A stretch of 64,000 nt of DNA from Burkholderia ubonensis subsp. mesacidophila (GTDB taxonomy: Bacteria > Pseudomonadota > Gammaproteobacteria > Burkholderiales > Burkholderiaceae), in contig NZ_CP020738.1 of assembly GCF_002097715.1 (NCBI RefSeq), positions 1,240,001-1,304,000 of the forward strand, read 5' to 3'. Below, in pieces: positions 1 to 8,393 of the stretch (position 1 is the stretch's first letter; each line of letters begins with the position of its first letter). The notes under the pieces are model-generated. The model had not been told where the DNA came from, did not search any database, and worked only from the letters and a program-made list of their open reading frames with translations. Made by a program: the position numbers and the translations under genes.

Positions 1-1062
1 TTCGCGACGGCGAAGCGCAAGTTCATCATCGCCGATACGCCGGGCCACGAGCAGTACACGCGCAACATGGTGACGGGCGCGTCGACGGCGCACGCGGCGA
101 TCATCCTGATCGACGCGACGCGCGTGACGGTGGAGAACGGCGTCGCCGAGCTGCTGCCGCAGACCAAGCGCCACAGCGCGATCGTCAAGCTGCTCGCGCT
201 GCAGCACGTGATCGTCGCGATCAACAAGATGGACCTCGTCGACTACAGCGAAGCGCGCTTCAACGAGATCCGCGACGCGTACGTCACGCTCGCGCAGCAG
301 CTCGGCCTGACCGGCGTGCGCTTCGTGCCGGTGTCGGCGCTCAAGGGCGACAACATCGTCGGCGCGAGCGAGCGCATGCCGTGGTACGCGGGCGAGCCGC
401 TGCTCGACGTGCTCGAGTCGCTGCCGGTCGAGACGCAGGCGCATGACGCGCTGCGCTTCCCGGTGCAGTGGGTTGCGCGCCAGGACGGCAGCTCGGCCGA
501 CGATTTCCGCGGCTACATGGGCCGCATCGAGTCGGGCGAGGTGAAGGTGGGCGACGAGATCGTCGTGCTGCCGTCGAACCGCCGCGCGACGGTCGCGGAG
601 ATCATCGCGCCGGTGCCGGGCGGCACCGCGGCCGTCGAACAGGCGTTCGCGGGCCAGGCGGTGACGATCCGCGTCGCGGAAGACGTCGACGTGTCGCGCG
701 GCGACATGTTCGTGGCGACGGGCGAGGCGGTCGCGCCGGCGAAGAAGCTCGAGGCGGACCTGTGCTGGTTCGACGAGGCGCCGCTGTCGCCGCAGCGCAA
801 GTACCTGCTGAAGCAGACCACGAGCACGGTGTTCGCGAAGATCGGCGCGGTCAGGCAGGTGCTCGACGTGCACACGCTGTCGCATGCGACCGACCGTCAC
901 GAGCTGAAGATGAACGACATCGGCCGCGTTGCGCTGACGCTGCAGAAGCCGATCGTGTGCGACACGTACGACGCGCATCCGGGCACGGGCGCGTTCGTGC
1001 TGATCGACGAGGCGACGCATCACACGGTCGCCGCGGGCATGATCCGGGCGTTTGCCGCGTGA
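1..1062 (+). CDS. cysN: Sulfate adenylyltransferase large subunit (GTPase), 5' end missing
   Basis: CysN is the GTP-hydrolysing subunit that drives ATP sulfurylase (with CysD) to make adenosine 5'-phosphosulfate in cytoplasmic sulfate assimilation. The open frame runs in from the window edge without a start; 353 residues are visible. The G3 motif DTPGH is at residues 12-16 and the G4 motif NKMD at 75-78, followed by EF-Tu-like beta-barrel domains II and III. The P-loop must lie upstream, outside the window. The ATG at 67 is internal and not the true start, because conserved sequence precedes it. It ends at TGA 1060-1062. Only the 5' truncation by the window is unusual. Confidence 0.95.
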   Translation, partial: FATAKRKFIIADTPGHEQYTRNMVTGASTAHAAIILIDATRVTVENGVAELLPQTKRHSAIVKLLALQHVIVAINKMDLVDYSEARFNEIRDAYVTLAQQLGLTGVRFVPVSALKGDNIVGASERMPWYAGEPLLDVLESLPVETQAHDALRFPVQWVARQDGSSADDFRGYMGRIESGEVKVGDEIVVLPSNRRATVAEIIAPVPGGTAAVEQAFAGQAVTIRVAEDVDVSRGDMFVATGEAVAPAKKLEADLCWFDEAPLSPQRKYLLKQTTSTVFAKIGAVRQVLDVHTLSHATDRHELKMNDIGRVALTLQKPIVCDTYDAHPGTGAFVLIDEATHHTVAAGMIRAFAA

Positions 1063-1354
1063 GATTCGCGAGCCTGTCGCGCCGCGCGGCCGGGGTATGT
1101 CCCTTCAGCCCCGGCAATGAAAAACCGGAGCCGACACACGTCGGCCATTTGAGACCTCTTGCGACTCAAGTTTGTCGAATTATGTCTTGGACAGTCGCGC
1201 CCGGGCAACCTAGACTCGATTCGTGCTTCCCCGCGCCTGGAGAAGAGCGCGAGCCCCAACGGCAAGTCGCCCGCCGGCAAGATGCTCGACTTCTGGCGTG
1301 AAATGCGCGAGCAGGGCCTCGTCGCCTTGCTCACTTTCAACAGGAGTCGAACAA
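1063..1354. other. Intergenic region before the short-chain dehydrogenase
   Basis: No convincing gene is present. Around 1166-1212 there is a TTTGTCGAATTA stretch followed by TTGGACAGTC and, 18 bases after TTGGAC, TAGACT. This reads as a possible promoter for the downstream dehydrogenase. The same block resembles the sequence upstream of the AraC gene (minus strand, about 11310-11362). Confidence 0.4.
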
Positions 1355-2149
1355 GTGATTATTGATCTTTCCGGCAAGACCGCCGTCGTCAGCGCATCGA
1401 CTGGCGGTATCGGCCTGGCAATTGCGGCCGGCCTGGCAGCGGCCGGTGCGGATACTGTCCTCAACGGACGCTCCCAGGACGCCATCGACAGCGCGATCGC
1501 GAAAATTCGCGAGACGGTTCCCAACGCGAAGCTGCGCGGCGTTGCGGCCGATCTCGGCTCGAGCGCGGGCGTCGACGCATTCGTCAAGGCGGTGCCGAGC
1601 ACGGATATTCTCGTGAACAACCTCGGCTTCTTCGGCCCGGGCGATCTGTTCAGCACGGAAGACGAGGAATGGGAGCGTTACTTCCAGACCAACGTCATGT
1701 CGGGCGTGCGGCTGACCCGTGCGTACCTGAAGGACATGATGGATCGCAAGTGGGGCCGTGTCGTCTTCCTGTCGTCCGAAGCGGGCCTGAACATTGCGCC
1801 CGACATGCTCGCATACAGTTTCTCGAAGACGGCGCAACTGGGCATCGCGCGCGGCATTGCAAAATTCGCGGCCGGCAGCGGCGTGACGGTCAATTCGGTG
1901 CTGCCGGGACCGACGCTGTCCGACGGCGTGCGCGCCATGCTCGCCGAAACCGCGAAGAACGAAGGCAAGACGATCGAACAGGCGGCGCACGACTTCGTCA
2001 TGTCGACGCGCGGCTCGTCGATTATCCAGCGCGCGGCGTCCACCGAGGAAGTGGCCAACATGGTCGTCTATGCATGCTCGACGCAAGCGTCCGCGACGAC
2101 GGGTGCGGCATTGCGCGTGGATGGCGGCATCGTCGACACCATCGCGTGA
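1355..2149 (+). CDS. Short-chain dehydrogenase/reductase (SDR)
   Basis: NAD(P)-dependent oxidoreductase of the classical SDR family, 264 residues, cytoplasmic; substrate unknown. I chose the GTG at 1355: AGGAG at 1342-1346 is well spaced before it and the protein then starts right at the Rossmann fold (IIDLSGKTAVVSASTGGIG). Upstream in-frame codons read as low-complexity sequence. Visible motifs are the glycine-rich cofactor loop (STGGIG), NNLG, the catalytic Ser in LSSEAG, and YSFSK giving the Tyr-x-x-x-Lys pair. The C-terminus ends in the usual LRVDGG. It stands alone between cysN and a convergent porin gene. The substrate cannot be deduced. Confidence 0.9.
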   Translation: MIIDLSGKTAVVSASTGGIGLAIAAGLAAAGADTVLNGRSQDAIDSAIAKIRETVPNAKLRGVAADLGSSAGVDAFVKAVPSTDILVNNLGFFGPGDLFSTEDEEWERYFQTNVMSGVRLTRAYLKDMMDRKWGRVVFLSSEAGLNIAPDMLAYSFSKTAQLGIARGIAKFAAGSGVTVNSVLPGPTLSDGVRAMLAETAKNEGKTIEQAAHDFVMSTRGSSIIQRAASTEEVANMVVYACSTQASATTGAALRVDGGIVDTIA

Positions 2150-2189
2150 GGATGGGCGGCGGGCTGCCTGCGCGCATCGGGCCGCGCAC

Positions 2190-3662
2190 TCACCATCCGA
2201 ACTTCAGCTCGACGCCCAGGTACTCGCTGTTGTGGCCGCCCGCGGCCCGGATCGTGTTGCCCGCGGCGTAGTACACGCCTTCGACGGCCCCCGTCAGGTG
2301 GCTGTCGAACGTGTAGTCGGCGCGCACCTGCGCATACGCGCCGGTCCAGCGCGTGCCGCGCCCGGCCGTGCCCGCGACCGGGTTGGCGGGCTGCGTGTAG
2401 ATCGCGTCGTCCGTCGTCGCGCGCCACTGGAACGCCAGCGCGCCGAGCAGCGTGAGCTTCGGCGTCGGCTTGACCGTGATCGACGGCTTCACGTGAATCA
2501 GGTTCGAATAGCCGGTGAAGCCGGCGAGCGTGAAATAGTAGCCGTTCGGAAACAGCGGATTGAACGTGCCGAGCGTGCCGTCGCCCGGATGCCGGTCGCC
2601 GGACGCGGCGTCGACCTGCAGCCCGATGCGGGGCGTCCACGCGGTTTTCGCGAACGTGTAGCCGACGCGCGAGCCCGCTGCCCACGCACGCACGCGCTCG
2701 GGGCCGACGCGGCCCGTCTGCCCCATCGCTTCCAGATCCCAGTCTAGGCCGTTGGCCGCCCCCGCGAAGCGCGCGTCGAACACGTCGCGGCGTTCGTTGC
2801 CGTGTGCGCTGAGGTAGCGCGCGTTGTCGCGCTCGTACAGCGAGTAGTACGCGGACAGCTCGTTCTTGCCGAGCACCTGGCGCTCGATCCGGATCGTATG
2901 GAAGCGCATGTGCGGGTTCGACGTGTCGTCGAACACCTTGTCGTCGCGATACTGGACCGGCTGGCTGACGAAGCCGATCACGCGCCACGGGCCGCTGACC
3001 CAGTCCGCCCAGACCGCGTCGAACGACTGGCGCACGTTCGGGCCGTCGCGCGACGACACGAAGCGCTGCAGGTCGAACAGGAAGTCCTGCCGCCCGACGC
3101 GGAACTTGAACGTACCGGCGTCGAACGGCTGCACGAACGACACGAACGCGAGCCTCAGATCGAGCGGGTTCTTGTCGGTGGGCGTCACGCTGTTCTTGCC
3201 GAAGGCGCGCGCGTCCTCGAACTCGGTGTACAGCTCGACGTGCCGGTTGAGATGCGCGTCGATGTTGAAGCGGAAACGCTGGATCAGGTACGAATCGCCC
3301 GCCGTATGCCCGACGCCGAAATTGCCTGCGTCGGACGACTCGAAACGCTCGCGCAGGCTCGCGCCCAGCGACACGTAGCTGTACGGGTCGGTCGGCGACA
3401 GCGGGATGTACTTGAGGCTGTCGAGCGGCTCGGTGCGCAACGCCGGATTCGCGAGCGCATACCAGCGTTCCTGCCAGCGGTTCGTCATGATCGCCGGGCG
3501 CTGCTTCGGCAGGTCGCCCGGCACGATCGGCGCGTCGCTTTCCTGCGCGGCGGCCGGCGTCGACCAGAGCGTCAGCGCCGCGAGCAGGGACGCACCGAGC
3601 AGCGCGGCGCAGACGCCGGCCGATGCGCGAGGCGGTCGAAACACGGCGTCGGCTGCGCGCAT
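2190..3662 (-). CDS. Outer-membrane porin of the alginate-export (AlgE-like) family
   Basis: Predicted 490-residue outer-membrane beta-barrel. It begins with a signal peptide ending about ...STPAAAQ, followed by the block DPYSYVSLGASLRERFESSD that marks the alginate-export/porin family, then alternating amphipathic strands and a C-terminal aromatic residue (ELKFGW), typical of barrel proteins. The ATG at 3662 shares its A with the TGA of the upstream glyoxalase gene (TGATG), which fixes the start and suggests translational coupling. It is the last gene of a five-gene minus-strand operon. The context points to uptake of a small substrate handled by that operon; alginate itself is not implied. 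Confidence 0.88.
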   Translation of the reverse strand: MRAADAVFRPPRASAGVCAALLGASLLAALTLWSTPAAAQESDAPIVPGDLPKQRPAIMTNRWQERWYALANPALRTEPLDSLKYIPLSPTDPYSYVSLGASLRERFESSDAGNFGVGHTAGDSYLIQRFRFNIDAHLNRHVELYTEFEDARAFGKNSVTPTDKNPLDLRLAFVSFVQPFDAGTFKFRVGRQDFLFDLQRFVSSRDGPNVRQSFDAVWADWVSGPWRVIGFVSQPVQYRDDKVFDDTSNPHMRFHTIRIERQVLGKNELSAYYSLYERDNARYLSAHGNERRDVFDARFAGAANGLDWDLEAMGQTGRVGPERVRAWAAGSRVGYTFAKTAWTPRIGLQVDAASGDRHPGDGTLGTFNPLFPNGYYFTLAGFTGYSNLIHVKPSITVKPTPKLTLLGALAFQWRATTDDAIYTQPANPVAGTAGRGTRWTGAYAQVRADYTFDSHLTGAVEGVYYAAGNTIRAAGGHNSEYLGVELKFGW

Positions 3663-4600
3663 CACGGCTGCGTCGCCTGATGAATCTCGGCGACGTAGCC
3701 GCCGGGGAACTGCACGATCGCGGCGTCGCGCCCGTCGGCCGAATACGGCGGCACGAGCACGGTCACGCCTGCGGCCCGGGCCTGCTCGAGCGTCCGGGTC
3801 AGGCTCGCGACTTCGTAGCCGGTGGTATCGCGGCCGTAAGGATAGGGCAGCTGGCCGTCCGTCACGAGCACGACCATCTTGCCGAACGGCGATTCGATCC
3901 GCACCCGGCGATAGTGGTCGTCGGGCCGGCCGATCTCGACGCCGGGCGCCTGCGCGACGTCCGACACCACCTTGCCGTGCGAGAAGCGCACGAACCCGCG
4001 GATCAGCGCGTTCGCGACGTCGCGCGGCACGTAGACGCGGTTCTCCGGCACGCGCTCGAACGGCGCGTAGTTCGGCTTCGTCGTATGGATGTAGAGCTGC
4101 ATGTTGACGCCGCCCGGCCACTGGATCACCGCGTCGCGCCCGATCGGGTCCGGGAACGGCTCGACCAGCACGCTCGCGCCGGCCGCGCGCGCGTCGCGGA
4201 TCGCGCGATCCATGTCGGCGACGAGGTAGCCGGTGCGTTCCGCGCCGAACGGGTAGGGAACGGGCGTCTTGAAGCCGAACAGCGAGACCGTGCCGACCGG
4301 CGTCTGCAGCAGTTGCGAGGTGGTCGAGCTCGGCGTCGGCGTGACCGTCGCGACGACCTGCGGCGTGCTCTTGCCGCCGAAGGTCGCGAGGAAGCTCGCG
4401 ACGAAGCGGTCGACGTCTTCGGGGGCGACGTACACGTGGGTCGTGTCGTACTGCGGCGCGACGGCGACGGTCGGTGCAGCGCGGGTCGGCTGCGCGGCGT
4501 GCGCCGCGCCGGTCGCGCCGATCGAAGCGGCCAGGCCGAGTGCCGCGGACAGGAGAAGCGCGTTGAGTTTCATGACGGGTTTCATTGCTTGGTTTGACAT
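3662..4600 (-). CDS. Exported protein with two glyoxalase/VOC domains
   Basis: 312-residue protein with an N-terminal signal peptide (hydrophobic run LNALLLSAALGLAAS, predicted cleavage after ...GAAHA) and two VOC-fold repeats, about residues 50-170 and 190-305. Each repeat carries a DTTHVYV/DDHYRRVRI-type opening strand and an ARAAGASVLVEPFPDPIGRDA or ARAAGVTVLVPPYSADGRDA block. VOC proteins are often metal-dependent dioxygenases, isomerases or lyases, but the reaction is unknown. Alternative starts are the Met codons at residues 6 and 10. It sits between DoxX and the porin; a periplasmic location next to a porin suits handling of an imported compound. Confidence 0.85.
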   Translation of the reverse strand: MSNQAMKPVMKLNALLLSAALGLAASIGATGAAHAAQPTRAAPTVAVAPQYDTTHVYVAPEDVDRFVASFLATFGGKSTPQVVATVTPTPSSTTSQLLQTPVGTVSLFGFKTPVPYPFGAERTGYLVADMDRAIRDARAAGASVLVEPFPDPIGRDAVIQWPGGVNMQLYIHTTKPNYAPFERVPENRVYVPRDVANALIRGFVRFSHGKVVSDVAQAPGVEIGRPDDHYRRVRIESPFGKMVVLVTDGQLPYPYGRDTTGYEVASLTRTLEQARAAGVTVLVPPYSADGRDAAIVQFPGGYVAEIHQATQP

Positions 4601-4627
4601 GACGGTTGGCGATACGGAATGGGCTTG

Positions 4628-5095
4628 CTATCGGGGGGCGGCGGCGGGGCGGGCGTCCGAGCCACGCTCGCGCAGGTCGTGAAGCGCGAGCAGCACGAAT
4701 GCGCACGCGAGGCCGACGTGTTCGAGAAAGGCCGCGGTGGTCGCGAAGCGCGCGTCCGGCGGCGCGTGCCAGAACGCGTTCGCGACGCAGGCGGCGAACA
4801 GCGTGAAGCCCGCGAGCACGCCGGCGCCGAGCCAGCGCAGCACGCCGCCGAGGATCAGCAGCGGCGCGACCAGCTCGACCGCGATCACGAGCGCCGCGAC
4901 CGGCGCGGCCGGCTCGACGCCGAAGTGCCGCATCTCCGCGACGGCCGCGCCGAAGTCGCCGGCCTTGTGCAGGCCGCCTTGCAGATATGCGGCGCACAGG
5001 CCGAGCAGGGCCAGCCAGCGGACGGCCCGGCTGCGCGCCAGCGGCCGCAGCAGCGCGGTCGCGTGTGCGTCGATCCGGCGGAGGGCGCCGTTCAT
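4628..5095 (-). CDS. DoxX-family membrane protein
   Basis: 155-residue integral membrane protein with four predicted transmembrane segments (about residues 26-42, 65-85, 90-110, 122-140) and the DoxX signature region YLQGGLHKAGDFGAAVAEM. DoxX proteins take part in quinone- or thiosulfate-linked redox and in oxidative-stress membrane complexes; the role here is not known. Its ATG shares the A at 5095 with the TGA of the amidohydrolase gene, so the two are coupled. Cytoplasmic-membrane location is inferred from hydropathy. Confidence 0.85.
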   Translation of the reverse strand: MNGALRRIDAHATALLRPLARSRAVRWLALLGLCAAYLQGGLHKAGDFGAAVAEMRHFGVEPAAPVAALVIAVELVAPLLILGGVLRWLGAGVLAGFTLFAACVANAFWHAPPDARFATTAAFLEHVGLACAFVLLALHDLRERGSDARPAAAPR

Positions 5096-6984
5096 CAAAC
5101 GGCCCAGCACGCGCAGCCGAGTGCGCCCCAGAACGATTTCAGGTCGGAGGCCGGCACCTCGCTCGACCACGCGCGCGCGTGCGCGTGGCCGTGCACGCCG
5201 CACGCGCTCGCGCAGCCGCACAGTTGCGCGGCGGCGTGCTGCAGCGGCCGGCCGTCGGCGCCCGCCGCGCCCCAGCCCGCATAGCCGCCGAACGCGCGCA
5301 CGGGCGACCAGTCGGGCATCGCGGGCGGCAGCGGCGCATCGCGATCGGCGAACGGGCCCGCCGCATAGACGACCTTGCCGCCGACCACGGTCAGCAGCGA
5401 CGTCGTGTCGGCGATGTCGGCTTCGGCGCAGGCGAAGTAGTCGCGGTCCGGCACGATCAGGTCGGCCAGCTGGCCGACCTCGATCCGGCCTTTCCTGCCT
5501 TCCTCGTTCGAGAACCACGTGACGTTCTCGGTCCACATCCGCAGCGCCGTTTCGCGGTCGAGACAATTCGCCTGCGGATACAGGCGCAGGCCGCCGACCG
5601 TCCGCCCGGTGACGAGCCACGACAGCGACACCCACGGGTTGTAGCTCGCGACGCGCGTCGCGTCGGTGCCCGCGGACACCTTCAGCCCCTTCGACAGCAT
5701 CCGCGCGACGGGCGGCGTCGCCTCGCCGGCCTTCGTGCCGTAGCGCTCGACGAAATACTCGCCCTGGTAGGCCATCCGGTGCTGCACCGCGACGCCGCCG
5801 CCGAGCGCGGCGATGCGATCCATCGAGCGCTCCGAGATCGTCTCCGCGTGATCGAAGAACCAGTTGAGCCCCGCGAGCGGCGTATCGCGGTTCACCTTCT
5901 CGAACACGTCGAGCGCGCGGCCGATCGTCTCGTCGTAGGTCGCGTGCATGCGCCACGGCCAGCGGTTCTGCGCGAGGATCCGCACGACGTCCTCGAGGTC
6001 GGACTCCATCTCCGGCGCCATGTCCGGGCGCGGCTGGCGGAAGTCCTCGAAATCCGCGGCGGAGAACACGAGCATCTCGCCCGCGCCGTTGTGCCGGAAA
6101 TAGTCGTCGCCCTGCTTGTAGCGCGACGTCTTCGTCCAGTTCAGGAAATCGTCCTTCTCCTGCTTGGGCTTCTGCGTGAACAGGTTGTAGGCGAGGCGGA
6201 CCGTCAGCTGCTTCGCGTCGGCGAGCTGGTGGATGACTTCGTAGTCCTCCGGATAGTTCTGGAAGCCGCCGCCCGCATCGATCGCGCCGGTCACGCCGAG
6301 GCGGTTCAGCTCGCGCATGAAGTGACGCGTCGAGTTGACCTGGTATTCGAGCGGCAGCTTCGGGCCTTTCGCGAGCGTCGCGTACAGGATCGCGGCGTTC
6401 GGCTTCGCGAGCAGCAGGCCGGTCGGGTTGCCGTTTGCGTCGCGCAGGATCTGGCCACCCGGCGGCTCCGGCGTGTCCTTCGTGTAGCCGACGACGCGCA
6501 GCGCGGCTGCGTTGAGCATCGCGCGGTCGTACAGGTGCAGGATGAAGACCGGCGTGTCGGGGGCGACCGCGTTCAGTTCGTCGAGGGTCGGCAGCCGCTT
6601 CTCGGCGAACTGGTGTTCGGTGAAGCCGCCGACGACGCGCACCCATTGCGGCGGCGGCGTGATCGCCACCTGCCGCTTGAGCATCTCCATCGCGGTCGCG
6701 AGCGAGCGCACGCCGTCCCAGCGCAGCTCCATGTTGAAGTTCAGCCCGCCGCGAATGATGTGCAGGTGGTTGTCGATGAGGCCGGGCAGCGCGCCTCGGC
6801 CGCCGAGATCGACGACTTCCGTGCGGCCCGCCGCGAGGGCCATCACTTCGTGGTCGTCGCCGACAGCCGAGAAGACGCCGTCGGTGATCGCGACCGCGCT
6901 CGCGGTCGGGCGCGACGGGTTCAAGGTCGTGAAGCGCCCGTTGCGGAGGATGAGATCGGGCGATTTCGCGCTTGACGTGTTCAT
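5095..6984 (-). CDS. Metal-dependent amidohydrolase (YtcJ-like)
   Basis: 629-residue member of the amidohydrolase superfamily, YtcJ/AepA-like exoenzyme group. Visible features are the N-terminal beta-sandwich (LILRNGRFTTLNPSRP), the metal-binding HxH in LIDNHLHIIRGG, a histidine in WFFDHAET, and the late catalytic Asp in SAGTDATRV. The tail is cysteine-rich (HAAAQLCGCASACGVH). The start is ATG 6984, with GGAGAA upstream; it overlaps the XapX stop by ATGA. The reaction is hydrolysis of a C-N or related bond in an unknown substrate. It is the largest enzyme of the operon and probably sets its chemistry. Confidence 0.9.
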   Translation of the reverse strand: MNTSSAKSPDLILRNGRFTTLNPSRPTASAVAITDGVFSAVGDDHEVMALAAGRTEVVDLGGRGALPGLIDNHLHIIRGGLNFNMELRWDGVRSLATAMEMLKRQVAITPPPQWVRVVGGFTEHQFAEKRLPTLDELNAVAPDTPVFILHLYDRAMLNAAALRVVGYTKDTPEPPGGQILRDANGNPTGLLLAKPNAAILYATLAKGPKLPLEYQVNSTRHFMRELNRLGVTGAIDAGGGFQNYPEDYEVIHQLADAKQLTVRLAYNLFTQKPKQEKDDFLNWTKTSRYKQGDDYFRHNGAGEMLVFSAADFEDFRQPRPDMAPEMESDLEDVVRILAQNRWPWRMHATYDETIGRALDVFEKVNRDTPLAGLNWFFDHAETISERSMDRIAALGGGVAVQHRMAYQGEYFVERYGTKAGEATPPVARMLSKGLKVSAGTDATRVASYNPWVSLSWLVTGRTVGGLRLYPQANCLDRETALRMWTENVTWFSNEEGRKGRIEVGQLADLIVPDRDYFACAEADIADTTSLLTVVGGKVVYAAGPFADRDAPLPPAMPDWSPVRAFGGYAGWGAAGADGRPLQHAAAQLCGCASACGVHGHAHARAWSSEVPASDLKSFWGALGCACWAV

Positions 6985-7268
6985 GAACGGTTCTCCGTGG
7001 AATGGCTGGCAACCTGGGTGGGTGGGTTCGCGTCGCGGCCCGGCAGCGCGCCGAACATGTGCTGGTTGCACTTCGATTCGCGCCATGCAGTATGGAACGC
7101 GGTGCCCGACAGCACCTGCTTCGCGACCGGCACGATCTGCTCGCCGGCGAGGATGCCGAGCAGGCCGACCAGCGCGACGAGCGGCGGCGCGGGCGAGCGG
7201 ACGTGCAGCAGGCTGTAGATCACGCCGACGAGCACGCCGGCGAGCAACGACAGGACATAGATTTTCAT
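6981..7268 (-). CDS. XapX-domain small membrane protein
   Basis: 95-residue protein with two transmembrane helices (about residues 4-20 and 30-50) carrying the XapX signature MKIYVLSLLAGVLVGVIYSLLHVRSPAPP. XapX proteins have no proven function but commonly sit beside hydrolases such as this amidohydrolase. The hydrophilic tail after residue 60 is longer than the minimal XapX domain. It is the first gene of the operon, and its TGA overlaps the amidohydrolase ATG. A promoter-like element with tandem repeats lies upstream (7395-7440). Confidence 0.82.
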   Translation of the reverse strand: MKIYVLSLLAGVLVGVIYSLLHVRSPAPPLVALVGLLGILAGEQIVPVAKQVLSGTAFHTAWRESKCNQHMFGALPGRDANPPTQVASHSTENRS

Positions 7269-7394
7269 CAGCGGGTCCTTTGGCGGTAGGTCGATGGGAT
7301 GGCCGCGTGCAGCGCGCTCGTGACGAGCGGGCGGGGCGCGGCCGAATGATTCGGGTGACTGACGATCGCATGCGGTAAGCGTCGCGACGAACGC

Positions 7395-7440
7395 ATTGTA
7401 GGCAGGCAGGGCGCTGTTGCGACGCGAATCGATGTTGAAT
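7395..7440 (-). promoter_or_regulatory. Putative activator site and -10 for the XapX operon
   Basis: On the minus strand TTCA (7439-7436) and TTCG (7428-7425) are 11 bases apart. TACAAT (7400-7395), a good -10 hexamer, begins 28 bases after the second repeat starts. No -35 box is evident, which fits an activator-dependent promoter. The same arrangement recurs upstream of several neighbouring genes. Confidence 0.5.
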
Positions 7441-7481
7441 TAAGGAGATTTAAGGATATTTAAGCGGGACGTTGCTAGCAT
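7440..7481 (+). promoter_or_regulatory. Three 10-base direct repeats and -10 for the isochorismatase gene
   Basis: TTAAGGA at 7440, TTAAGGA at 7450 and TTAAGCG at 7460 form three head-to-tail repeats with exact 10-base period. TAGCAT at 7476-7481 is a plausible -10 hexamer, 26 bases after the second repeat begins. This is the clearest repeat array in the window. Confidence 0.55.
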
Positions 7482-7569
7482 GGAAAAGACGCCGAAGCGA
7501 TCGGCATCGCCGATGCCGCGCAAGCCGGCATCCCCGTGACGTTTTGAAGATTGAGAGGATGGAGCAAAC

Positions 7570-8256
7570 ATGAGCAACCCGAAACTCGAAGTTCTCACCC
7601 CGGACAACTGCCAGATGATCTTCATCGATCAGCAGCCGCAGATGGCGTTCGGCGTGCAATCGATCGACCGGCAAGTGCTGAAGAACAACGTGGTCGCGCT
7701 GGCGAAGGCCGCGAAGACGTTCGACATTCCGACGATCATCACGACCGTCGAGACCGAGAGCTTCTCGGGCTACACGTATCCGGAGCTGCTCGACGTGTTC
7801 CCGGATCATCCGCTGCTCGAGCGCACGTCGATGAACTCGTGGGACGACCAGAAGGTGCGCGACGCGCTCGCGAAGAACGGCCGCAAGAAAGTGGTCGTGT
7901 CGGGTCTGTGGACCGAGGTGTGCAACAACACGTTCGCGCTGTGCGCGATGCTGGAAGGCGGCTACGAAATCTACATGGTGGCCGACGCGTCGGGCGGCAC
8001 GTCCAAGGAAGCGCACGACTACGCGATGCAGCGCATGATCCAGGCCGGCGTCGTGCCGGTGACCTGGCAGCAGGTGATGCTCGAGTGGCAGCGCGACTGG
8101 GCGCACCGCGGCACGTATGACGCGGTGATGGCGATCGCGAAGGAGCACTCGGGCGCCTACGGCATCGGCGTCGACTACGCGTACACGATGGTGCACAAGG
8201 CGAAGCAGCGCACGGCGAACGCCCACGAGATTCTCGCGGCGGTGCCCGCGAAGTGA
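7570..8256 (+). CDS. Isochorismatase-like cysteine hydrolase (YcaC type)
   Basis: 228-residue cytoplasmic hydrolase of the isochorismatase superfamily. The catalytic triad is visible: Asp in FIDQQPQMAFG (near residue 19), Lys in GRKKVVVSGLWTEVC and the nucleophilic Cys in TEVCNNTFAL. The length and the VADASGGTSKEAHD block match the YcaC group of unknown physiological substrate. The start is ATG 7570, with GAGAGGATGGAGCAAAC upstream. It is transcribed away from the amidohydrolase operon and ends in an intrinsic terminator. Shared repeat elements in the intergenic region suggest co-regulation with the operon. Confidence 0.92.
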   Translation: MSNPKLEVLTPDNCQMIFIDQQPQMAFGVQSIDRQVLKNNVVALAKAAKTFDIPTIITTVETESFSGYTYPELLDVFPDHPLLERTSMNSWDDQKVRDALAKNGRKKVVVSGLWTEVCNNTFALCAMLEGGYEIYMVADASGGTSKEAHDYAMQRMIQAGVVPVTWQQVMLEWQRDWAHRGTYDAVMAIAKEHSGAYGIGVDYAYTMVHKAKQRTANAHEILAAVPAK

Positions 8257-8264
8257 TGCTCGTG

Positions 8265-8290
8265 CGTCGGGCCGGCATGCGGGCCCGACG
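8265..8290 (+). repeat. Hairpin just after the isochorismatase stop
   Basis: CGTCGGGCC (8265-8273) and GGCCCGACG (8282-8290) are perfect inverted repeats around an 8-base loop. No T-run follows. It precedes the stronger terminator and may help protect the 3' end of the mRNA. Confidence 0.6.
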
Positions 8291-8314
8291 TGCAAAAGCG
8301 ATGCAGGGGTAGCG

Positions 8315-8348
8315 AAGCTGCCGCGTCGGTGACGCGGCAGCTTTTTTT
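8315..8348 (+). terminator. Intrinsic terminator
   Basis: A perfect 13-base-pair stem (AAGCTGCCGCGTC / GACGCGGCAGCTT) closes a GGT loop and runs into seven T residues (8342-8348). This is a textbook Rho-independent terminator for the isochorismatase gene. It also insulates the convergent DUF1275 gene, whose stop is 46 bases away. Confidence 0.93.
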
Positions 8349-8393
8349 ATCGCCGCGCGCGCGGCCGGCGAATCGGCCGCAGGCGGACCGGGA

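Larger units (their letters stand above)
7269..7569. other. Divergent promoter region between xapX and isochorismatase genes
   Basis: No gene is present. The centre is A/T-rich compared with its surroundings and holds two back-to-back repeat elements: TTCA/TTCG repeats facing the minus-strand operon (7425-7440) and three TTAA repeats at exact 10-base spacing facing the plus-strand gene (7440-7463). Confidence 0.7.

Noticed and set aside
3662..4997. An apparent N-terminal extension of the porin frame, giving a 935-residue protein
   Set aside because: The extra sequence is Arg/Ala-rich antisense-like text lying over the VOC and DoxX genes, while the porin signal peptide at 3662 gives a sensible start.
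4987..6975. A 662-residue plus-strand open frame over the amidohydrolase
   Set aside because: Shadow of the real gene on the minus strand; no start signal and no recognisable domain.
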